From NCBI GenBank assembly GCA_002712305.1, contig PATE01000044.1, forward strand, positions 2,496 through 8,706: a stretch of 6,211 nt of DNA, written 5' to 3'. The notes beneath the pieces are model-generated. The model did no database searches and had not been told where the DNA came from. It was given only the letters and a program-made list of their open reading frames with translations. A program made the position numbers and the translations under genes. The DNA comes from Gemmatimonadota bacterium (GTDB lineage: Bacteria; Latescibacterota; UBA2968; UBA8231). Below, in pieces: positions 1 through 5,934 of the stretch. Positions within the stretch are counted from its first letter, which is position 1, and each line of letters begins with the position of its first letter.

Positions 1-1158
1 ATCTCCATCGACGAGTACCGGCAGAAGATCGGCCGTGATCCGGTCGGCGCAGACCTGTTGTACATCCAAGCGAACCTGATGCCAGTTGGGCAGGGGGTCG
101 CTGACGGAGAATCACCCTCGTCTGATTTCGAGCCGCCGCAGTTGTCAGAGCCGGACGCTGTGCCGACTGTCATGCCGCAACCAAGCACCGTTCCCCCGAT
201 TAGCGAACCTGTTCCAGAGGCGGCCTCCCTGAATGGTCAAACCGAGGCCAAGGGGGATAAGGAGTCGGCCCCTTTACCTGAATCCCCATGGGGGTTTCAG
301 TTCGGCGATCTTTGGATCGACGAGAAAGCCGTTGATGAGATAAAGGCCCGCCGAGACGACCAAATGGTGCGTTTGGCGGACTCGGTGGCGTTACAGATGA
401 CGGCCTTCTTCCAGAGGCAGCGCCGTGTCGTTCTGGAGAAGTGGAGTTCACGCAAGATCCGCGAGAAGGTCAATAAGGGTGTGTCGGTCGGGGTGAACGA
501 CATCTTTGACACCCCCACTTGGGATAAGCAACTCATCGCTGACGCTAAGTCTTTCTTGACAGCGGCCATCATGGATGGTGGGAATGACATCGCTTTGATG
601 ACGAAGAAGGCCCTTGACCTAGATGAAGAAGAGGTCGCTATGGCGATCGTTGCTGGGTTGGCTATGTTCCCCGAGATCAACGCGACAACCCGGCGTCAAT
701 TGGAGAAGAAGATCATCGATGGTATGGGCGATGGGATGTCTGTTGACAACATCGCTGACGAGTTGAAGAGTGTCTTCGACAAGTCGATCAAGTCTCGGGC
801 GCGGCTTGTTGCCACGAACACCGTTGTCTTCGGTGTGAACGAGGGCCAGATGGCGGTGGCTAAGAAGCAGGGTTACCGGTACAAGGTTTGGATGTCGCAG
901 CGGGATGAGAAGGTGCGTGCCACGCACACCCATGCTGATGGTCAGGCACGCCCGATTATGGATCCGTTTCTTGTCGGCGGCTATCTAATGATGCACCCCG
1001 GTGCGTTCACGGCGTCTATCAAGGAAACGGCTAACTGCCGTTGCACGTTGGTCTTCACGAATGCCCCCTCTCAGACGGGTTTGCTTGAGTTCGGGCTCAC
1101 TCAGGCTGATATTGACGCCGTTCGGATGGGGCAGGTAATCCAAGCCATCAACCTGTAG
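1..1158 (+). CDS. Portal protein C-terminus fused to MuF-like head morphogenesis domain (5' truncated by window edge)
   Basis: The frame is open from base 1 to the TAG at 1156-1158, giving 385 visible residues; the true start lies upstream. Residues 1-31 look like the end of a portal protein, with a helix ISIDEYRQKIG followed by DPVGADLLYIQANLMPVG, the usual closing segment of HK97/SPP1-type portals. Residues about 32-95 are a Pro/Ser/Glu-rich linker. Residues about 95-260 are mostly helical and charged. Residues about 260-350 match the MuF (phage Mu gpF-like) pattern: an Arg/Asn-rich helix, Trp297, Asp302, Arg306, His309 and His311, an Asp-Gly turn, then the closing NCRC with Cys346 and Cys348. 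Portals form the dodecameric DNA entry vertex, and MuF proteins are minor head proteins at or near it. Such portal-MuF fusions are known in actinophages. The TTG at 58 is internal and not a credible start. Confidence is high for MuF and good for portal, since only its tail is seen. Confidence 0.85.
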   Translation: MSIDEYRQKIGRDPVGADLLYIQANLMPVGQGVADGESPSSDFEPPQLSEPDAVPTVMPQPSTVPPISEPVPEAASLNGQTEAKGDKESAPLPESPWGFQFGDLWIDEKAVDEIKARRDDQMVRLADSVALQMTAFFQRQRRVVLEKWSSRKIREKVNKGVSVGVNDIFDTPTWDKQLIADAKSFLTAAIMDGGNDIALMTKKALDLDEEEVAMAIVAGLAMFPEINATTRRQLEKKIIDGMGDGMSVDNIADELKSVFDKSIKSRARLVATNTVVFGVNEGQMAVAKKQGYRYKVWMSQRDEKVRATHTHADGQARPIMDPFLVGGYLMMHPGAFTASIKETANCRCTLVFTNAPSQTGLLEFGLTQADIDAVRMGQVIQAINL

Positions 1159-1207
1159 CCGTATAGGAAGCCTGAACGCTCCGACACAGAGGCGCCTACA
1201 CGACCTA

Positions 1208-1236
1208 TTCTGGGCGCAGGACGCTCAGGAGGCATC
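1208..1236 (+). promoter_or_regulatory. Ribosome binding site of the protease gene, partly inside a small hairpin
   Basis: AGGAGG at 1227-1232 stands 4 nt before the GTG at 1237 and fixes that start. Bases 1210-1216 (CTGGGCG) pair with 1222-1228 (CGCTCAG) with one G-U pair and a 5-nt loop. Bases 1208-1209 can extend the stem to 1229-1230, which would cover AGGA of the Shine-Dalgarno. The stem is short, so an effect on translation is only a possibility. The rest of the 78-nt gap (1159-1236) shows no promoter or terminator that I can support. Confidence 0.6.
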
Positions 1237-2748
1237 GTGGAACTTGAGTCAAAGCAGGCACAGGTAGAAGCAAAGGCCCTCAACGACGCCGAAGGCACCG
1301 TTGAGGCTGTTGTTTCTGTAACGAACATTGTGGACAACGTCAACGATGTGATTGAACCCGGCGCGTATTCGGACACCTTGCAGAAGCGCATCCCCAAGGG
1401 GGTGTGGTCGCATGACACGACGATCCCTGTTGCACGCACTCTCGCAGCGATCGAACTTGAACCCGGCGACGACCGCCTCCCGAAGCATCTGCAAGAAGCA
1501 GACGCTGGCGGTGTGCTGGTCAAGATGCAGTTCAATCTCAACACCACCCGGGGCCGTGAGGCTTACGAGGACATCAAGTTCTTCGGTGGGGAGCAGGAGT
1601 GGTCGATCGGCTACTCAGTCCCCGAGGGCGGCTCGGAGATGAAGGGTGAGACAGGCGTTCGCCACATCAAGCGCCTTGAGTGGTACGAGTATTCACCCGT
1701 GCTGTTCGGTGCTGCTCCGGGCACGGCCACCGTTTCCGTGAAGGAAACACCTATCGGCGACCCTGAGGAAGAGAAGGGTCCGATCGCTGGTCACGCTGTT
1801 GGATTCGCTGACGACCGTCCGTGGAAGCCATCGATGTACAAGAACGTGCGCTCCCCGGCCGACAAGGCTTACTACTCAAAGATCTTTGCCTTCTTGAAGA
1901 ATGGGGAGGACCCCACCTTCAAGACGAACTATTCCTTCATCCACCACTACGTCAGTAGTGATGGGTCACCCGGGGCTGCTGCCCTAGGCGGCCTTCGGGA
2001 AGGCATTGGAAGCCTCAATGGTGCCCGTGGGGGCAGCGTGTTGCGAGGTAGCGACAGGAAGGGCGTGTACAACCATCTCGCCCGTCACTATCGCGAGAGT
2101 GGCGAGAAGCCACTTGACTTGAAGTCAGATGAGGAAATGGAAGAGATTTTGGAGTTGAAGGCTTCTCTGGCTGGCTTTGACTTCACTGAAATAGACGCAC
2201 TCATTGACGAGGGCGCCGACATAACCGAAATCAAGTCCACTTTGGAGGACATCATGGCTAATGACGCCGAAAGCACCGAGACGACTGAGGCCGAAGTAGC
2301 CGATACCGGCGTCATCAGCACCCAGTCAGTTATCAACGAGGCCATCATGGCCCTGAACACCTTGTCGGAACGACTTTCCGATCTGGAAGAGAAGGCAGGC
2401 GACACCCCCGGCTTTTCGAACACGGCTCCCGATTCATCGGAGAGGGCCGAGGGCGCGGGTGCTGATGCACCGGAGGTCGTAGAAGACCTCAGCCACGGTG
2501 GGACCCTGACGCCAGATGAAATGGCTGTCGCAGGTTCCCCGGCAGGCGGCGACGCCAAGCCAGCCAAGGCTCCGAAGGTTGAGGAGGCCCCAGCCGAGGA
2601 AGAGGCTGAGAAGGCCGCCGAGACGGTCGAAGAGACCGCCACAGAAGACGGTGAAGAGGAGAAGGCCGCTGATCCGATCGACGGCTTGAACCTTTCGGAA
2701 CTGCGTGAGTTCCACGACCTCATCACCTACTCCGACTTGGGCGAGTAA
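1237..2748 (+). CDS. Capsid maturation (prohead) protease, peptidase S78 type, with long C-terminal extension
   Basis: 503 aa. Residues 10-169 are the HK97 gp4-like serine protease that trims capsid delta domains and scaffold during head maturation. The putative triad is His59 in the WSHD motif, Ser123 in EWSIGYS, and Glu151 in the E-x-S-P-V-L motif (Glu148 is an alternative). The segment ending GAAPGTATV matches the usual close of this domain. Residues about 190-296 form a second module with FIHHYVSSDG, LNGARGG and a YNHLARHYRESGEKP tail, a pattern I recall trailing other phage proteases. Residues 297-503 are Glu/Asp/Ala-rich, with a likely coiled coil at 364-386, low-complexity stretches, and a more ordered end (484-503). 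This tail looks like scaffold and is probably also made alone from Met340. The GTG start is set by AGGAGG four bases upstream. The protein is much longer than simple S78 proteases (about 200 aa). The family call is firm; the roles of the extension are inferred. Confidence 0.9.
   Translation: MELESKQAQVEAKALNDAEGTVEAVVSVTNIVDNVNDVIEPGAYSDTLQKRIPKGVWSHDTTIPVARTLAAIELEPGDDRLPKHLQEADAGGVLVKMQFNLNTTRGREAYEDIKFFGGEQEWSIGYSVPEGGSEMKGETGVRHIKRLEWYEYSPVLFGAAPGTATVSVKETPIGDPEEEKGPIAGHAVGFADDRPWKPSMYKNVRSPADKAYYSKIFAFLKNGEDPTFKTNYSFIHHYVSSDGSPGAAALGGLREGIGSLNGARGGSVLRGSDRKGVYNHLARHYRESGEKPLDLKSDEEMEEILELKASLAGFDFTEIDALIDEGADITEIKSTLEDIMANDAESTETTEAEVADTGVISTQSVINEAIMALNTLSERLSDLEEKAGDTPGFSNTAPDSSERAEGAGADAPEVVEDLSHGGTLTPDEMAVAGSPAGGDAKPAKAPKVEEAPAEEEAEKAAETVEETATEDGEEEKAADPIDGLNLSELREFHDLITYSDLGE
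2244..2256 (+). promoter_or_regulatory. Internal Shine-Dalgarno and in-frame ATG within the protease gene
   Basis: GGAGG at 2244-2248 is followed by a 5-nt spacer and ATG at 2254-2256, in frame with the protease (codon 340). Its quality equals that of the protease's own ribosome binding site. It sits at the junction between the conserved modules and the acidic tail, where a nested scaffold start would be expected. A second, weaker candidate follows: GAGG at 2338-2341 with ATG at 2347 (codon 371). Confidence 0.6.
2254..2748 (+). CDS. Candidate nested scaffold protein (in-frame C-terminal product of the protease gene)
   Basis: Starting at Met340 of the protease frame, this would be a 164-aa protein sharing the protease stop. 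It is strongly acidic and Ala/Glu-rich. It has a likely coiled coil near its residues 25-47, a disordered Pro/Ala/Glu-rich middle, and a C-terminal helix-like segment LNLSELREFHDLI. This composition is typical of tailed-phage scaffold proteins, which fill the prohead and are lost or digested. The precedent is lambda Nu3, made from an internal start in the protease gene C. The sequence shows the start signal and composition directly; the scaffold role is inferred. Against it, the capsid protein here already has a delta domain, which serves as scaffold in HK97, so the tail may act only as part of the fused protease. Confidence 0.5.
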   Translation: MANDAESTETTEAEVADTGVISTQSVINEAIMALNTLSERLSDLEEKAGDTPGFSNTAPDSSERAEGAGADAPEVVEDLSHGGTLTPDEMAVAGSPAGGDAKPAKAPKVEEAPAEEEAEKAAETVEETATEDGEEEKAADPIDGLNLSELREFHDLITYSDLGE

Positions 2749-2755
2749 CAAGGCT

Positions 2756-2779
2756 CCACAGCCGCTGAGTTGGCTGTGG
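2756..2779 (+). repeat. 8-bp perfect hairpin after the protease gene
   Basis: CCACAGCC (2756-2763) pairs perfectly with GGCTGTGG (2772-2779) around an 8-nt loop, starting 8 nt after the protease stop. No T-tract follows, so it is not a standard intrinsic terminator. CTGTGGG occurs twice, at 2774-2780 and 2786-2792, so the left arm could pair with either copy. It may attenuate transcription, mark an RNA processing or stability boundary, or be incidental. Confidence 0.45.
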
Positions 2780-2819
2780 GTTAGACTGTGGGGGTAGCCG
2801 GTGACGACTGGGGAACCCC

Positions 2820-3047
2820 GTGGATCTATATGCACAAATGCAGGGCGGCGCCAAGCCGACTCAGCGTTTCAAGTTAGATGTCATCCTTGAGAAACTCCCT
2901 GACGACGAGGCCGCATCGGTTCTCGCCGCCCTCCACGATTCTGCTGTTCTAAGCACCAAGATCGCTGAGGTTCTCTCCAACCACGGGCACCCTCTTTCCC
3001 CCAACGCGGTACGCAACTATCGGCTACACAAGATCGATAAACCGTGA
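2820..3047 (+). CDS. Small helix-turn-helix protein
   Basis: 75 aa. Residues 17-40 are helical (RFKLDVILEKLPDDEAASVL). Residues about 44-70 read as a helix-turn-helix: helix LSTKIAEVLSNHG, a turn at HPLS, and recognition helix SPNAVRNYRLHK. The pattern resembles small DNA-binding proteins of actinophages and the N-terminal domain of small terminases, but a packaging role is not shown. The GTG at 2820 is chosen because GGGGA at 2810-2814 can act as a weak Shine-Dalgarno; the in-frame ATG at 2838 has none. The stop overlaps the next gene's GTG by 4 nt (GTGA, 3044-3047), so the two proteins are probably made in step and may work together. Alternatives are a regulator of the head genes or a DNA-targeting partner of the phosphoesterase. 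Confidence 0.65.
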   Translation: MDLYAQMQGGAKPTQRFKLDVILEKLPDDEAASVLAALHDSAVLSTKIAEVLSNHGHPLSPNAVRNYRLHKIDKP

Positions 3048-4198
3048 AAGGCGATCTCCAGAAGGAGTTAGCCAAATCACGACTCGGCAAGATCGCCGAT
3101 CTTCTAGAGCGTTCAGGGATCGAACCTGAAGAGATCGGGACCATTGAGAAGGTCCGTATCTCCGAGTGGCAGGGGATCACCAAGAACGAAGAGGGTGAAG
3201 CCGAGATACACGACCTCGGTGGCATATCGGTTGTTATCGCTCCCGCATGGGCGGAGGGGCCACAGTGGCCCGTGGTTCAACAAGCGGCACCGATCACGAT
3301 CAAGCCTGCCCCAAAGGGGAAGAAGGCTAAGTCCAAGTTCAAGACCGCTGTGATCCTCCCTGATCCTCAAATCGGGTATCGGATGTACGACGACGGCACC
3401 ATGGATGCGTTCCACCATGAGGAGTCCATGAACGTCGCCTTACAAATCACCCGAGCGGTAGACCCTGACCTGATCGTCAACCTTGGGGACTTCCTTGACT
3501 TCGCTGAGTTTGGCAAGTTCGAGCAGGAACCAGCATTCGCAAAGACCACTCAGACAACCATCGACCGTGGTCATCAGTTCCTATGTGAGCAGAGGGCGAA
3601 TTCACCCGATGCCCACATCGTTCTGTTGGAAGGCAACCACGACCGGCGACTCCAGAAGTCGATTACGGCTAACACGGCTGCTGCTCTACACCTGAAGCGG
3701 GCTGAGGTGCCCGAGGACTGGCCGGTGATGTCGGTTCCATTTCTACTCCGGTTGAATGAGCCCCACCTGAACATCGAATACGTTGGCGGGTACCCGGCGG
3801 GGATCTACTGGGTCAACCAGAACCTCGCCTGCATCCACGGGCACATCACCAGAAGCCGCGGTTCAACGGTTGCAGCGGTGGTGGACGACGAACGAACGTC
3901 TGTGATCCACGGCCACATCCACAGGATCGAATTGCAGCACAAGACCCGGCGTACCTTTGAAGGGGCGAAGCGGAGTCTCGCGGCCTCACCCGGCTGCTTG
4001 TGCAGGATCGACGGTGCGGTACCATCTACGAAGGGGTCAACGGACCCTCATGGCAGGCCTGTGAACGCAGTGGAAGACTGGCAGCAGGGTATGGCTGTGG
4101 TCACTTACGAGGAAGGCGACGGAAACTTCGATGTCGAACTCATCCCCATCTCCCGAGGGGAGTCAATCTTCCGAGGCGACTACTTCTCCGCTTCCTGA
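3044..4198 (+). CDS. Calcineurin-like metallophosphoesterase
   Basis: 384 aa. The dinuclear-metal phosphoesterase motifs are in order: Asp107-Pro-Gln109 (motif I, Gln where most members have His), Gly148-Asp149-x-x-Asp152 (II), Gly197-Asn-His199-Asp200 (III), His265-Gly-His267 (IV), and Gly290-His291-x-His293 (V). Such enzymes cut phosphomono- or diester bonds, often in nucleic acids or nucleotides; the substrate here is unknown. Residues 1-66 form an extra N-terminal domain (leucine-rich start, then a segment with EWQGITKNEEGEAEIHDLGG), joined by a Pro/Lys-rich linker at about 82-99. No signal peptide or membrane segment is seen, so it should be cytoplasmic. The GTG start overlaps the HTH gene's stop by 4 nt and lacks a clear Shine-Dalgarno, which points to translational coupling. 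The fold call is firm; nuclease versus phosphatase activity cannot be decided. Confidence 0.88.
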   Translation: MKGDLQKELAKSRLGKIADLLERSGIEPEEIGTIEKVRISEWQGITKNEEGEAEIHDLGGISVVIAPAWAEGPQWPVVQQAAPITIKPAPKGKKAKSKFKTAVILPDPQIGYRMYDDGTMDAFHHEESMNVALQITRAVDPDLIVNLGDFLDFAEFGKFEQEPAFAKTTQTTIDRGHQFLCEQRANSPDAHIVLLEGNHDRRLQKSITANTAAALHLKRAEVPEDWPVMSVPFLLRLNEPHLNIEYVGGYPAGIYWVNQNLACIHGHITRSRGSTVAAVVDDERTSVIHGHIHRIELQHKTRRTFEGAKRSLAASPGCLCRIDGAVPSTKGSTDPHGRPVNAVEDWQQGMAVVTYEEGDGNFDVELIPISRGESIFRGDYFSAS

Positions 4199-4481
4199 AG
4201 ACGGCAAAGCACCTTTGTTCGATGAGGGGATTCCGCAAGCCCGTCATTTCCCGGTTATCACGATTGTTCTCTCGTTGGACGACCCCGGCGAACCGAACCA
4301 TGTTGATTTAGGGTCGGTCCCTCCTCAGATCGCTGCGGGCGCACTTGAGGGCATCGCTAATCATCTGAAGAAGTTGACGTGGCCGAGTCGTGTCACCTAT
4401 GCGGGGCACACCATTTTTGACCCTGAACAAATGATGCCGAATATGGATGACGATGACTTCGGCGATGGAGATATGTGCTGA
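4131..4481 (+). CDS. Hypothetical acidic protein
   Basis: 116 aa, not recognised. The N-terminal 30 residues are Ser/Pro/Glu-rich and probably disordered. Residues 40-98 look folded: a strand (FPVITIVLSLDD), a helix (PQIAAGALEGIANHLKKL), and a strand pair (RVTYAGHTIFD). The tail is very acidic (MDDDDFGDGD) and ends in Cys. The ATG at 4131 lies 68 nt inside the end of the phosphoesterase gene. Its only upstream signals are GGA at 4121-4123 and a distant GAGGAAGG at 4109-4116. The overlap means the Ser/Pro-rich start could be an artefact of reading a second frame; a TTG at 4215 would give about 88 aa and still keep the folded part. The position suggests co-expression with the HTH and phosphoesterase genes. 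Confidence 0.6.
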   Translation: MSNSSPSPEGSQSSEATTSPLPEDGKAPLFDEGIPQARHFPVITIVLSLDDPGEPNHVDLGSVPPQIAAGALEGIANHLKKLTWPSRVTYAGHTIFDPEQMMPNMDDDDFGDGDMC

Positions 4482-4533
4482 CCCTCCGTCACTTACACGG
4501 GGACTTCTGACAGCATTATCTTCATCGGGGTGC

Positions 4534-4572
4534 TTACCTCGTGTACATCTATTCACCTACAACACGAGGTAA
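4534..4572 (+). promoter_or_regulatory. Hairpin sequestering the capsid gene ribosome binding site
   Basis: TTACCTCGTGT (4534-4544) and ACACGAGGTAA (4562-4572) are a perfect 11-bp inverted repeat with a 17-nt loop. The right arm contains CGAGGT (4565-4570), the only Shine-Dalgarno for the capsid ATG at 4579, so the folded RNA would hide it. A second CACCT in the loop (4554-4558) could also pair with AGGT. No T-tract follows, so it is not a terminator. It may control capsid translation, be an RNase III-type processing or stability element, or act in DNA as a protein-binding site. Confidence 0.7.
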
Positions 4573-4578
4573 ACCAAA

Positions 4579-5847
4579 ATGGCGATTCAGGATTCCCATC
4601 TTCGGGAACTGAAGACCGCCCTTCGCGACACCCTGAGCGAGAACGACGCAATTGTCGATCACGCTGAGGCCGGTCGTGAAGAGGGCGGTCCAGACATTCA
4701 GGTTGAGGGTAAGCACCTTCAGGGCTTTCGTGCCAACCTTTCCAAGGCTCGGGATCTGCGCGAGCAGATCGAAGCCTTGGAGGGCCAGAAGGAGATGCAG
4801 GACTGGGCTTCTGCATCGACTGAACAGCCTGAGGTTGTTACAGAAGCCAAAGAGGCTTTTCCGGGTTCCGTTGGTCAGGGCTTCATCGATTCAGATGAAT
4901 TCAAGTACCTGAACGGCGGCGCTAACGGCCTGACCATGCACGTCCCCTACACCGTCAAGGGCGACCTTGGCGGCATGTGGCAGCGCAAGGACGTCTACAC
5001 GACGCTTCCTTCGGGCACTCCTTCACAGTTCGGCACGCCTCAGCGTGACGCGATCGTGGAGAGGGCTCACCGCGCTGCACGCGTGAGGGACCTGTTCAAC
5101 GTCCAGCAGACCAGCACAAACTTGGTGGAGTACTTCCGGGTCACCGGATTCACCAACAACTCGGCTACCACGACGGAGCGCTCAGGTTCACCTGAGACCT
5201 TCACGTCGTACCCACAGTCGACGCTGACCATCGCTGGCGCGCAGGCTCCGGTCCGCAACATCGGTCACTACGAGGTTGCTCACCGGAACGTGCTTGCTGA
5301 TGAGCCCGCAATGCGGGGCATCATCGACAACGAGTTGCTGTACGGCCTCCGTCTCACCGAGGATGATCAGATCCTCAACGGTGACGGTACCGGCACCAAC
5401 CTGACCGGCATCACCAACGCGGGCGTTTCCGTGCAGGCGCTGGGTTCGGACACACGGATCGATGCGATCCGTAAGTCCATCACCAAGATTGCTCTCGCTT
5501 ACTACGAGGCAACAGGGATGGTCGTCCACCCGACTGACATGGAGCAGATCGAACTTGAGAAGGACGGCGACAACCGTCACATGCTCACTGCTTCGATTGC
5601 CCTTGGTCCCGAGGCACGCATTTGGCGTCTTCCGGTTGTTGAGTCCGCTGCGATCACTGTAGGAACCGCTCTTGTCGGCTCCTTCGGTATCGGTGCGACG
5701 CTCTATGACCGCATGGAAGGCAACATTCGCATCTCCGAGAACCACTCTGACTTCTTCGTGAGGAACGCCATTGCGATCCTCGCCGAGGAGCGGATTGCTC
5801 TCGCTGTGAAGCGGCCCGAGTCCTTCTGCATCGTGACGGGCATCTAG
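4579..5847 (+). CDS. Major capsid protein, HK97 fold
   Basis: 422 aa, close to the size of HK97-type major capsid precursors. Residues 1 to about 90 are a helical, charged delta domain with a likely coiled coil at 45-76 (LSKARDLREQIEALEG). This region normally guides assembly inside the prohead and is cut off by the protease. The mature part probably begins between about 85 and 100, before the segment GFIDSDEFKYL. The rest follows the family layout: an extended-loop region, FRVTGFTNN and the Ser/Thr-rich strands around 185-215, the backbone helix ending in NELLYGLRLTEDDQILNGDG (251-270) with TNLTGI, the VVHPTDMEQIE segment (315-325), and the C-terminal NHSDFF...RIALAVKRPESF. The start is set by CGAGGT 8 nt before the ATG. 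A terminator follows at once, so it ends this transcript. The call is firm; the exact cleavage site is inferred. Confidence 0.93.
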   Translation: MAIQDSHLRELKTALRDTLSENDAIVDHAEAGREEGGPDIQVEGKHLQGFRANLSKARDLREQIEALEGQKEMQDWASASTEQPEVVTEAKEAFPGSVGQGFIDSDEFKYLNGGANGLTMHVPYTVKGDLGGMWQRKDVYTTLPSGTPSQFGTPQRDAIVERAHRAARVRDLFNVQQTSTNLVEYFRVTGFTNNSATTTERSGSPETFTSYPQSTLTIAGAQAPVRNIGHYEVAHRNVLADEPAMRGIIDNELLYGLRLTEDDQILNGDGTGTNLTGITNAGVSVQALGSDTRIDAIRKSITKIALAYYEATGMVVHPTDMEQIELEKDGDNRHMLTASIALGPEARIWRLPVVESAAITVGTALVGSFGIGATLYDRMEGNIRISENHSDFFVRNAIAILAEERIALAVKRPESFCIVTGI

Positions 5848-5865
5848 TCCGGCACTAAGTAGTAC

Positions 5866-5909
5866 CGTTAAGGGCCGGATCCTTCGGGGTCCGGCCCCTA
5901 ACGCGTTTT
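5866..5909 (+). terminator. Strong intrinsic terminator after the capsid gene
   Basis: Bases 5866-5882 pair with 5887-5903 over 17 positions, with one A-C mismatch (5871/5898) and one G-U pair (5880/5889). The GC-rich stem closes on the very stable C(UUCG)G tetraloop (5883-5886), and TTTT follows at 5906-5909. It lies 18 nt after the capsid stop and should end or strongly reduce transcription. Confidence 0.9.
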
Positions 5910-5919
5910 GGGGTTCTTG

Positions 5920-5934
5920 TGGTATTCTTCCTTC
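5920..5934 (+). promoter_or_regulatory. Extended -10 promoter for a leaderless transcript
   Basis: TGG at 5920-5922 directly precedes TATTCT at 5923-5928, an extended -10 of TGnTAnnnT form. Six bases later comes the ATG at 5935, so transcription would begin at or next to the start codon. No Shine-Dalgarno and no convincing -35 box are present. This geometry is typical of actinobacterial leaderless genes, and it makes sense right after a terminator. Confidence 0.55.

Noticed and set aside
58-60. TTG as the start of a stand-alone MuF protein
   Set aside because: The frame continues upstream to base 1 with portal-like residues, and no Shine-Dalgarno precedes the TTG.
2088-2726. Long open frame of 212 codons on the - strand opposite the protease tail
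   Set aside because: It is very Ser/Ala-rich, as expected from reading GAG/GAA/GCC-rich codons backwards, and the + strand frame encodes a recognisable protease with good start signals.
2810-2819. GGGGAACCCC palindrome just before the GTG of the HTH gene
   Set aside because: A loop of two bases cannot close, and the shorter 3-bp version is too weak. As a DNA operator it is short and present once.
4484-4502. Six-bp hairpin just after the acidic protein's stop
   Set aside because: The stem is short, contains a G-U pair and has no T-tract; it is within chance expectation.
4492-4519. Possible promoter in the capsid leader: CTTACA, 16 nt, CATTAT
   Set aside because: Each box matches the consensus at only 4 of 6 positions and no supporting element is seen. 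Chance matches of this quality are common.
5188-5745. Open frame of 185 codons on the - strand inside the capsid gene
   Set aside because: It lies wholly within a confidently identified capsid gene, and its translation has no recognisable domain.
5908-5910. TTG at 5908 as the start of the small downstream gene
   Set aside because: It sits in the T-run of the terminator without a ribosome binding site; the ATG at 5935 fits the promoter geometry.
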